NCBI GenBank assembly: GCA_002363635.1
Contig: DEWM01000022.1
Location: 1 to 18,888, forward strand
From: Caryophanales bacterium UBA3210
Lineage (GTDB): Bacteria > Bacillota_I > Bacilli_A > RFN20 > CAG-449
Direction: 5' to 3'
Length of the DNA: 18,888 nt
Shown: piece after piece, positions 6,630 through 12,588 of the stretch
Position numbering within the stretch: the stretch's first letter is position 1
Layout of the letters: every line of letters starts with the position of its first letter
The notes under the pieces: generated by a model
The model's database searches: none
Told to the model about the DNA's origin: nothing
What the model saw: the letters and a program-made list of their open reading frames with translations, nothing else
Made by a program: the position numbers and the translations under genes

Positions 6630-7928
6630 CTATTTCTTTTTACCAATTGCGTAATATTGTACGTCAGGTAATTTGAATGGATTTAAGACAGCCTTACCAT
6701 CGAATACGATTGGTTTTTTCATATATTCAACAATTTCAGCATTTGTTAATTTCTTAAATTCTTCTGATTCATTTAAGAAGATAGCGCAGTCACAAGTTCT
6801 TAAAGCTTCTTCTAATGAGTTAGCATAATCAAGGTGCTGATCTGATTTCATCTTCTTTCTAAATGAAAGTGTTGAAATTGAATCATAAGCAATGACTCTA
6901 CCTTCTTCTCTTAATAATTCATCAATAACTTTGAATGCAGGTGATTGTCTAATATCATCTGTATCGCCTTTATATGATAAACCGAGAACTGCAAATCTAT
7001 AACCTTGAACATGTCCAAGAACTGATTTAATTTTTTCGATTAATGCATGTGGACGTGAATCGTTAACTTTGATAGCAGCATCAACAATTGATAATTTAAC
7101 ATTGTGTGTATTTGCAATTTGTTCAAGAACTCTAGTATCCATTGGGATAGATGGTCCACCGAAGCCAACACCTGATGATAAATATTTAACACCAATACGT
7201 GGGTCAAGACCAATACCGAATGAAACTTCTTGAATATCTGCACCAACAGCATCACATAAATCAGCCATTTCATTAATGTATGATAACTTAACAGCTAAGT
7301 AGCAGTTTGAAGCATATTTAATTAATTCAGCAGATTCTGGTGAAACGAATAATAATGGTGATTCAAATCCAGCATATAATTCTTTCATAATTTGCTGAGC
7401 TTCTTTAGTTGCAACACCACAAACAATACGTGCAGGTGATAACATATCTCTAACAGCAGAACCTTGTGCTAAGAATTCTGGGTTAGCGATAACATCAATA
7501 TGGTATTTATGATCTGTTAAAGTAGTCATAAATTCTTTTAATTCTCTTGATGTACCAACTGGAACAGTTGTTCTAATGATAATGAAGCAATCTCTTGAAA
7601 TGAATCTGCAGCATTCTTTAGCAGTTTGATAAAGTGGAGTTAAATCAATCTTTCCACCTTCTTTTTCAATCGGATCAATTGCAAGCATGATAACATTTGC
7701 ATCATAAATTGCATCTCTAAACTCAGATGTAAAACGAATATTCATATCATTCTTTTCAAGAATATCATTTAATTTATATTCGTTATTAATATTTGTAATT
7801 TCGTTTTTACGTAAAGCTGCAACTTTCTTTTTATCTGCATCAAGAGCAAAAACTTGGTGGCCTTTTTCAGCAAAGCCAACTGCGTTGACTAAACCAACAA
7901 ATCCCATTCCGACTACTGTTAATTTCAT
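6630..7928 (-). CDS. UDP-glucose/GDP-mannose dehydrogenase-family protein lacking the catalytic cysteine
   Basis: The 432-residue protein has the full three-domain layout of UDP-glucose 6-dehydrogenases, which oxidise a sugar nucleotide twice with NAD to a uronate. Visible are the NAD loop VGMGFVGL (6-13), IRTTVPVGTS (118-127), NPEFLAQGSAVRD (149-161), the central helix ELIKYASNCYLAVKLSYINE (201-220, with Lys204 and Asn208), and the C-terminal YKGDTDDIRQSP. The catalytic loop, GFGGxCxPKD in active enzymes, reads GFGGPSIPMD (255-264): the nucleophilic Cys is Ser260 and the following Lys is Met263. The second oxidation step should therefore be lost or changed. Start is firm (TAGGAGG upstream). 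No capsule or exopolysaccharide cluster surrounds it, so substrate and product are unknown. Confidence 0.85.
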   Translation of the reverse strand: MKLTVVGMGFVGLVNAVGFAEKGHQVFALDADKKKVAALRKNEITNINNEYKLNDILEKNDMNIRFTSEFRDAIYDANVIMLAIDPIEKEGGKIDLTPLYQTAKECCRFISRDCFIIIRTTVPVGTSRELKEFMTTLTDHKYHIDVIANPEFLAQGSAVRDMLSPARIVCGVATKEAQQIMKELYAGFESPLLFVSPESAELIKYASNCYLAVKLSYINEMADLCDAVGADIQEVSFGIGLDPRIGVKYLSSGVGFGGPSIPMDTRVLEQIANTHNVKLSIVDAAIKVNDSRPHALIEKIKSVLGHVQGYRFAVLGLSYKGDTDDIRQSPAFKVIDELLREEGRVIAYDSISTLSFRKKMKSDQHLDYANSLEEALRTCDCAIFLNESEEFKKLTNAEIVEYMKKPIVFDGKAVLNPFKLPDVQYYAIGKKK

Positions 7929-7960
7929 AAAAATCCTCCTAAAGTAAACAAGGCAAATTG

Positions 7961-7989
7961 ATTATATCTTAGATTTTGATTTTTGTCTA
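7961..7989 (-). promoter_or_regulatory. Promoter of the nucleotide-sugar dehydrogenase gene
   Basis: On the minus strand TAGACA (complement of 7984-7989) and TATAAT (complement of 7961-7966) are separated by exactly 17 bases. The predicted start is near 7954, giving a leader of about 25 bases that ends in the TAGGAGG ribosome site. Confidence 0.75.
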
Positions 7990-8011
7990 ATTAATAGCGC
8001 TTACATTAAGC

Positions 8012-8030
8012 TTCCTTACTTTGTAAGGAA
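8012..8030 (-). terminator. Hairpin formed across the stop codon of the hydrolase gene
   Basis: A perfect 8-bp stem (8012-8019 with 8023-8030, 3-base loop) contains the last codons and the TAA stop (complement of 8016-8018). No T-tract follows, so it may protect the mRNA end or slow ribosomes rather than terminate alone. Confidence 0.4.
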
Positions 8031-8921
8031 TGCTAAAACGTCATCATAAACAACCTGTTTTTCGGCTTCATTTAAAATCTCATGTCTCATCTTATCGTAG
8101 AAATGTTCTTCGCATTCAATGCCATGAGCTTTATAGTCATTTTCTAATTTTTTAATTGTTTCTGTGTAACCACCGACTGGGTCTTCTTTACCTGCAATGA
8201 ATAATACTTTTAAATTTTTATCAATCTTTGCAATTTGTTTTTTATCTGAAACAACTGACATACCTTTAACAAATGATCTGAAGAAGTTTGCAGTAGGAAT
8301 TGCACCACAATATGGATCTGCAATATATCTATCTACATTACCTTCATCGTATGATAACCAATCAAATTCAGTTCTCTTATTAGGTACTTTCTTAAAGTAA
8401 CCACTGAATGATAAATTATTTAATAATTTTGATGGTTTATTAGCGTGTCCAAAGCATGAAGCGTGAAGTGAAGCAATCTTTGCGCCCATTTTAGCAGCAG
8501 GATTCTTTCCGCCTGTACCACATAAGACAACTTTACCAACTTCACCTGGATATCTTTCAATATAGCATTGAGCCATAAATGAACCCATTGAATGTGCAAA
8601 TAAGAATACTTCTCTGCCTTCTGCTTTTAATTTTTTAATTAATAAATGGATATTTTCGATACACTGATCAAATCCATCCTTTGGCCAGTAGCCAACTTTT
8701 TCTGGTGATTCAGCATTTAAGCCATGTGCTAAATGGTCTAAAGCGAATACATCAAATCCATTTTTATTTAAGAACAATGCGAAATCGTTATATCTAAAAG
8801 AATACTCAACCATACCGTGAGCAATAACGACTGTCTTTTTTACTTTATTATCGATTGTCCATTTGTTCCCTTTATATTCAACGCCTTTCGCGCCAACTAT
8901 ACTAAATACTTCATGTGCCAT
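8016..8921 (-). CDS. Alpha/beta hydrolase, monoacylglycerol lipase/lysophospholipase-like
   Basis: The product (301 aa) is a soluble serine hydrolase of the serine aminopeptidase S33 / PldB type. The oxyanion region is AHGMVEYSFRY (34-44). The nucleophile elbow is FAHSMGSF with Ser111, where the usual first Gly is Ala. The acid is Asp247 (AGKEDPVGG) and the histidine is His280 (KMRHEILNE), so the triad is complete and in order. Similar proteins cleave monoacylglycerols or lysophospholipids; the substrate here is inference. I chose ATG 8921 because GGAGGAG lies just upstream. A start at 8990 would add 23 residues without a ribosome site and run through the promoter. No signal peptide is present. 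Confidence 0.88.
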   Translation of the reverse strand: MAHEVFSIVGAKGVEYKGNKWTIDNKVKKTVVIAHGMVEYSFRYNDFALFLNKNGFDVFALDHLAHGLNAESPEKVGYWPKDGFDQCIENIHLLIKKLKAEGREVFLFAHSMGSFMAQCYIERYPGEVGKVVLCGTGGKNPAAKMGAKIASLHASCFGHANKPSKLLNNLSFSGYFKKVPNKRTEFDWLSYDEGNVDRYIADPYCGAIPTANFFRSFVKGMSVVSDKKQIAKIDKNLKVLFIAGKEDPVGGYTETIKKLENDYKAHGIECEEHFYDKMRHEILNEAEKQVVYDDVLAFLTK

Positions 8922-8943
8922 AAAAAAACTCCTCCACCCTTTT

Positions 8944-8963
8944 ATCTTATTATAAAATAAGAT
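8944..8963 (-). promoter_or_regulatory. -10 box inside an inverted repeat, promoter of the hydrolase gene
   Basis: TATAAT on the minus strand (complement of 8949-8954) sits within a perfect inverted repeat, ATCTTATT (8944-8951) and AATAAGAT (8956-8963). It is 27 bases before ATG 8921. No good -35 box is visible at 16-18 bases, which suggests help from an activator or a different sigma factor. Confidence 0.4.
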
Positions 8964-9049
8964 TTGTAGCAAGATGTGAAGCTTTCTCACATTACTTAAA
9001 AAGGTTAGAAAAGTCGCGATTTATTGAGGTTTTGATAGATAAATTTTAA

Positions 9050-9412
9050 TTAATCTCCGTAATCAGAACCTCTTGATTTATCTTCCATATATAGATGAAT
9101 AGGATTACATACATCTTGAATAGTCAGATATATAGTATCGTCAAGAACTCCATCACCTTCACCCATTATGTCATCTTCTTCATCTGCGCCAGTAAAAATA
9201 ATTTTTTTATTTTTATTTACGAGGCGGTCAATTTCATTTAATAAGTCATTAAATCTATCTTCGTGGAATTGTTTAACTCCCTCCATTTTTAAATGGAATA
9301 CAGGTTCAACATAAAAAACGTGTCCATTAGGTAATTTATAGCACGCTAAAAATGGATTATCCTTATCTTCTATTTGTTCATATTTTCTAAATTCTTCATA
9401 ATTAAATTTCAT
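9050..9412 (-). CDS. Small acidic protein of unknown function
   Basis: The frame encodes 120 residues with no signal peptide or membrane helix. It begins MKFNYEEFRKYEQIE. A central helix with heptad-like spacing (about residues 45-70) is followed by the very acidic segment GADEEDDIMGEGDGVLDD (75-92) and a short hydrophobic stretch TIYLTIQDV. The ribosome site GGTGATT is weak. A TATAAA box lies on the minus strand (complement of 9433-9438), and the gene is divergent from the HAD hydrolase. Codon use and base composition look like those of the neighbours, so I accept it as a gene, but I do not recognise the family. Confidence 0.65.
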   Translation of the reverse strand: MKFNYEEFRKYEQIEDKDNPFLACYKLPNGHVFYVEPVFHLKMEGVKQFHEDRFNDLLNEIDRLVNKNKKIIFTGADEEDDIMGEGDGVLDDTIYLTIQDVCNPIHLYMEDKSRGSDYGD

Positions 9413-9476
9413 AGTTAATCACCGATTAATATTTTATACTATTAATTAAATTATTTAAATAATGGTTCTTATTTAT

Positions 9477-9482
9477 TATAAT
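9477..9482 (+). promoter_or_regulatory. -10 box placed for a near-leaderless mRNA of the HAD gene
   Basis: TATAAT ends exactly 6 bases before ATG 9489, so transcription would begin at or within a base or two of the start codon. The -35 region (TTTAAA near 9454-9459) is weak. Confidence 0.45.
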
Positions 9483-9488
9483 GGTGGC

Positions 9489-10310
9489 ATGGAAAAATAT
9501 TTAATCTCAGTCGATTTAGACGACACATTTCTCACTAGAGAAAAGAAAATTACTAGAACTAGTATCAAATACGCTCGTAAACTCTATGATATGGGGTCAT
9601 ATGTAGTTATAAACACCGGACGTCCTTTCCAAGGAGCAGACCAATTTTTAAAGATGCTTGGAATAAGCGGCCTACCTATGATTTGTTGTAATGGAGGCGC
9701 TATTGTCTATATGAAAGATGACTTTTATACAATAGACCATATAGTCACTTTTGAAATGGATAACGCTAAATGGCATGAATTATATGCACGTACTAGACGT
9801 TTTCATTACGCAGTTGAAGCAACTACAATCTATGCCCATTACGCAACAGATTATTCCCGTATTCCAGATTTTGTTATTCATAAAGACCCAAGAGTCCAAT
9901 TTATTGAAGGAAGCGAAGGAATAAGAAAAGGCGATCATTTCATCAATTCAACATTCTATATCCCAAAAGATCAATCAGATGAATTCGAGGCAATATTAAA
10001 AGAATACCCTGAATTCGATTACATTAAATGGACAGGAGATCCAAAGACAAATAGCTTTGAAACTCATTCAATTAATGCCGATAAAGGCAAAGCAATGTTA
10101 TACCTTGCTAATATGCTCAAAATCAAAAAAGAAAATACATTCGGATTTGGAGATCAACTTAACGATTTATCATTAATAAAAGCGGCCCATTATGGAGTCG
10201 CTATGATTAACGCAGTTGATGAAGTAAAACAAGCTGCAGACTATGTAACTGAAGAAGATTTCGACCACGACGGTGTAATTAAATTTGTTCAGAAAATAAC
10301 TCAACTATAG
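9489..10310 (+). CDS. Cof-type HAD-superfamily sugar-phosphate/flavin phosphatase
   Basis: The product (273 aa) is a cytoplasmic Mg-dependent phosphatase of HAD subclass IIB. Motif I is SVDLDDTFLTRE, with the nucleophile Asp9 and acid/base Asp11. Motif II is the Thr in VINTGRP. A Lys in NADKGKAMLYL serves motif III. Motif IV is GFGDQLNDLSLI with Asp222 and Asp226, and YGVAMINAVDEVKQAADYVT is typical of the Cof family. The cap lies between motifs II and III. Substrates of such enzymes vary widely and cannot be predicted. I chose ATG 9489: an ATG at 9462 lies upstream of the TATAAT box and has no ribosome site. GGTGG is only one base from ATG 9489, too close to act, hence the leaderless reading. 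Its 3' end overlaps the convergent gene by 32 bases. Confidence 0.88.
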   Translation: MEKYLISVDLDDTFLTREKKITRTSIKYARKLYDMGSYVVINTGRPFQGADQFLKMLGISGLPMICCNGGAIVYMKDDFYTIDHIVTFEMDNAKWHELYARTRRFHYAVEATTIYAHYATDYSRIPDFVIHKDPRVQFIEGSEGIRKGDHFINSTFYIPKDQSDEFEAILKEYPEFDYIKWTGDPKTNSFETHSINADKGKAMLYLANMLKIKKENTFGFGDQLNDLSLIKAAHYGVAMINAVDEVKQAADYVTEEDFDHDGVIKFVQKITQL

Positions 10311-10833
10311 TGTTGAGTTTTTCTTTTGTTTTATTATCAGTAATACTATTAAGATTTGCTTTAATATTTAAGACACATCCCCTATAAATAGCTTTGCATA
10401 AATCGTATGCAACTACTGCATCTGCTGTTACTGTTTTATTGCCGTTTTCTCGTAAAAACTCAGAAATAACCTCAACAGATTTAGTTAATTCGATTAATTT
10501 AGCAGGAACCATTGCAGCATCAATAGAAGCTTCATTTAATTTAACTTCATCGTGTGCTTTCCATGCAGCCATTACATTTGCAAAAGCTTCTGAATCAGCA
10601 TTAGCAAGTTCATACGCTTTCTTTAATGAATCTTCTAAGAAAACTTTATCTTTTGATAATTCATCTTTTAAGTGTTCGTACCCTTTCTTATCGATAGTAA
10701 AATTAACCATCATTAAATCTAAAGAGACAGCATTTGCAAGTACCATAGCTAGGACGTTTCCTCCTCCAGGAGCGGGAATTTTAGCGCCTACTAAATCATT
10801 ATATTCTGTAATTTTTAAATCTTCGTATTTCAT
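10279..10833 (-). CDS. Cyclodeaminase/cyclohydrolase-family protein (FTCD C-terminal type)
   Basis: The 184-residue protein is all-helical. It carries the family signature KIPAPGGGNVLAMVLANAVSLDLMMVN (start about residue 18), followed by a long helix with NADSEAFANVMAAWK and AAMVPAKLIELTKSVEVI. This matches the stand-alone cyclodeaminase domain of formimidoyltetrahydrofolate cyclodeaminase and the FchA cyclohydrolase. These remove ammonia from 5-formimino-THF or interconvert methenyl- and formyl-THF. Which reaction applies cannot be told, and no histidine-degradation gene is nearby. The start is supported by GAGGAAAA upstream. The last 11 codons overlap the end of the HAD gene on the other strand, including the HAD terminator hairpin. 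Confidence 0.8.
   Translation of the reverse strand: MKYEDLKITEYNDLVGAKIPAPGGGNVLAMVLANAVSLDLMMVNFTIDKKGYEHLKDELSKDKVFLEDSLKKAYELANADSEAFANVMAAWKAHDEVKLNEASIDAAMVPAKLIELTKSVEVISEFLRENGNKTVTADAVVAYDLCKAIYRGCVLNIKANLNSITDNKTKEKLNTIVELFSEQI
10298..10324 (+). terminator. Terminator of the HAD gene, inside the convergent gene's coding region
   Basis: A perfect 8-bp stem (10298-10305 with 10312-10319) holds the HAD stop codon in its 6-base loop and runs into TTTTTC. The same bases encode C-terminal residues of the minus-strand cyclodeaminase-family protein. Confidence 0.8.
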
Positions 10834-10851
10834 ATCTTTTCCTCTAAATCA

Positions 10852-10879
10852 ATAATAAAATAAAATTTTATTAAAGCAA
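10852..10879 (-). promoter_or_regulatory. Promoter of the cyclodeaminase-family gene
   Basis: On the minus strand TTGCTT (complement of 10874-10879) is separated by 16 bases from TATTAT (complement of 10852-10857). The start would fall near 10845, leaving a short leader with GAGGAAAA. Confidence 0.5.
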
Positions 10880-10893
10880 GATAAAAAATAGAG

Positions 10894-10928
10894 TTGTATT
10901 AACATTAAGATTTTTTTATAATCTTAAT
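10894..10928 (+). promoter_or_regulatory. Promoter of the small membrane protein with an overlapping 9-bp inverted repeat
   Basis: TTGTAT (10894-10899) and TATAAT (10917-10922) are exactly 17 bases apart. A perfect inverted repeat ATTAAGATT (10904-10912) / AATCTTAAT (10920-10928) spans the spacer and the -10 box and is placed like an operator. AGAGG at 10937-10941 is the ribosome site. Confidence 0.65.
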
Positions 10929-10948
10929 TACGGGAAAGAGGTAAGATT

Positions 10949-11458
10949 ATGTCAAAAAAATCAGCTTACATCATTTCAATTACTGGTCTAGTTGCATTTA
11001 TTTGTGCTTTATTAATGCCAATGATTTGCACAACTTCAATGACTAGTAATTCTATGGAATTTACAAATTATTTAGCAATCTTCACAACATTCGGTGGTAA
11101 ATTAGCTCCAAAAGGTGTCAATTACGTTATTCCAGTTGGATTTAACGTAGGCGCATTCGTTACATTAGTATTAATGTTAGTCGGAGACATCCTTGTTATT
11201 ACATTAGGTAAAAAACAGGTCACTGCAATTGTTTTAAATATGATTTTACATTTTGTTTCAGGAATATTATTCTTATTTGCAAAATATTTCTTCGATAGAA
11301 CAAATGGTCATATTCAAGGTTTCTCTTCATATGAAACAACAGGATTTGGAGCATACGTTGCAATGGCACTTTGCTTTGTTGTAGTAATTGAATCAATCTT
11401 TGTCTTATACATCATCCATTCAGATGCATCTAGATCAAGATCAAGAAGACGCAGATAA
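10949..11458 (+). CDS. Small four-helix membrane protein with an arginine-rich tail
   Basis: The 169-residue product has four likely membrane helices at about 7-27, 62-85, 90-113 and 132-156. Both ends are predicted in the cytoplasm. The outside loop between helices 1 and 2 is polar (Thr, Ser, Asn). The C-terminus ends in SRSRSRRRR, a strongly basic tail that could bind nucleic acid or acidic lipid head groups. I do not recognise a family. The gene has its own promoter with a candidate operator and a strong terminator, so it is a single-gene unit. Confidence 0.75.
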   Translation: MSKKSAYIISITGLVAFICALLMPMICTTSMTSNSMEFTNYLAIFTTFGGKLAPKGVNYVIPVGFNVGAFVTLVLMLVGDILVITLGKKQVTAIVLNMILHFVSGILFLFAKYFFDRTNGHIQGFSSYETTGFGAYVAMALCFVVVIESIFVLYIIHSDASRSRSRRRR

Positions 11459-11468
11459 TTACAAAAAT

Positions 11469-11500
11469 AGCATCCACTTAATTGTGGATGCTTTTCTTTT
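11469..11500. terminator. Bidirectional terminator between convergent genes
   Basis: A perfect 9-bp stem (11469-11477 with 11484-11492, loop TTAATT) is followed by TTTTCTTTT on the plus strand. The complement of AAAAAT (11463-11468) supplies T's for the minus strand. It ends both the membrane protein gene (stop 11458) and the glycosyltransferase gene (stop 11499). Confidence 0.9.
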
Positions 11501-12449
11501 ACTTAATTTCTTCTTCAACAATATATTCTGGACGATCTTTAATATCAATTACCATTCTTGCCATATATTCTCCAACGATTCCTATTGATAACAAGATAAG
11601 TGAAGTAAATAATAATCCAAAGACAATAATGGTATATATTGCTAAATATAATCCCCATCCCATAGGGATGCACCAATTAGTAATAGCAAGGCCTAAATCA
11701 ATCAATAAGCCAAGTACCGCTAAGATATTAGTAAATACGCCTAAGCCAAAGATTGCTTTAAGAGGAGTTACTGATGAAGCAACGATAGAATCTCCTGCTA
11801 AGTTAAACATACTCTTATAGTTATAATGAGATTTACCTGCAACACGTTTTTGTCTAACAAAATCAACTGTAGCAACTTTAAAACCTGCAAAAGGAACTAA
11901 GACTCTAAAAACTCTATTCTTTTCAGGCATAGCGTTAATTACATCAACTACTTGTCTAGTCATTAAGCGATAATTGCCTACGTTTTCAGGTATCTTAATC
12001 TTTCCACTTAATTTTAAGATAAGTTTATAATACCATTCAGCAGTTTTGCGTTTTAAAAAGCTATCTTTTCTTCTATCAACTCTTTTTGCGTTAACGACAT
12101 CATATCCTTCTTCGTATTTTGTAACTAAATCAATCATAACTTCTGGAGGATCTTGTAAATCCGCATCCATTACAATCATGATATCTCCGTTTGCATAATT
12201 AAAACCTGCAGCAACTGCAGCTTCATGTCCAAAGTTTCTAGAGAAAGAAACAATATGAATATTAGATTGAGTTTCCTTTAATTGTTTGAGTTTTTCTAAA
12301 GTTTTATCTTTAGATCCATCATTAACACAAACAATTTCTTTATTATAATTAGGAATTTTATTTAATACGTCATTTATTCTTTCAAAAAACAAAGGAACCA
12401 TTTCTTCTTCGTTGTACATAGGTACAATAACTGATAATAGTTTTTTCAT
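11499..12449 (-). CDS. GtrB-like membrane glycosyltransferase, family 2
   Basis: The 316-residue protein has an N-terminal GT-A domain: VIVPMYNEEEMV (8-19), VNDGSKDKT, SRNFGHEAAVAAG and the metal-binding MDADLQDPPE. The later motif GNYRLMTRQ and the amphipathic segment RVAGKSHYNYKSMFNLA precede two membrane helices at about 232-253 and 267-293. This is the layout of polyprenyl-phosphate sugar transferases (GtrB, DPM1 type), which load glucose or a similar sugar onto undecaprenyl phosphate for wall or surface-glycan decoration. The flippase (GtrA) and a final transferase are not in the window. The ribosome site is an unusually strong GGGGGAA (complement of 12456-12462). Confidence 0.92.
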   Translation of the reverse strand: MKKLLSVIVPMYNEEEMVPLFFERINDVLNKIPNYNKEIVCVNDGSKDKTLEKLKQLKETQSNIHIVSFSRNFGHEAAVAAGFNYANGDIMIVMDADLQDPPEVMIDLVTKYEEGYDVVNAKRVDRRKDSFLKRKTAEWYYKLILKLSGKIKIPENVGNYRLMTRQVVDVINAMPEKNRVFRVLVPFAGFKVATVDFVRQKRVAGKSHYNYKSMFNLAGDSIVASSVTPLKAIFGLGVFTNILAVLGLLIDLGLAITNWCIPMGWGLYLAIYTIIVFGLLFTSLILLSIGIVGEYMARMVIDIKDRPEYIVEEEIK

Positions 12450-12472
12450 TATACATTCCCCCGTATGTTTCG

Positions 12473-12499
12473 ATTATATCACAATGATAAAATTTTCAA
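12473..12499 (-). promoter_or_regulatory. Extended -10 promoter of the glycosyltransferase gene
   Basis: On the minus strand TGA-TATAAT (TATAAT = complement of 12473-12478) is an extended -10 box. TTGAAA (complement of 12494-12499) lies only 15 bases upstream, which the TGn extension can offset. Confidence 0.6.
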
Positions 12500-12559
12500 C
12501 GAAAAATCTTATTCCATATACTAATTTAATAAATATTTTTATAAAAATAGTATAAACTA

Positions 12560-12568
12560 TGGTACAAT
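12560..12568 (+). promoter_or_regulatory. Extended -10 promoter of the large pseudo-helicase gene
   Basis: TGG-TACAAT forms an extended -10 box 20 bases before ATG 12589, without a good -35 box. AGGTG at 12580-12584 is the ribosome site. The nearby ATG at 12559 overlaps this promoter, so it is unlikely to be the start codon. Confidence 0.45.
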
Positions 12569-12588
12569 TAAATAAATTCAGGTGTAGT

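Noticed and set aside
10394..10855. Long open frame on the plus strand opposite the cyclodeaminase-family gene
   Set aside because: It lacks a ribosome site, its Ser/Thr/Ala-rich product has no recognisable domain, and the minus strand encodes a clear conserved family here. It is an antisense shadow.
10858..10873. AT-only palindrome around AATAAAATTTTATT
   Set aside because: It contains only A and T and is expected by chance in such DNA; nothing else marks it as a site.
11482..11820. Plus-strand frame opposite the glycosyltransferase C-terminus
   Set aside because: It starts inside a terminator and is antisense to a conserved membrane glycosyltransferase; no family features.
12559..12588. 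Earlier ATG for the pseudo-helicase
   Set aside because: It overlaps an extended -10 box and has no ribosome site; ATG 12589 follows AGGTG.
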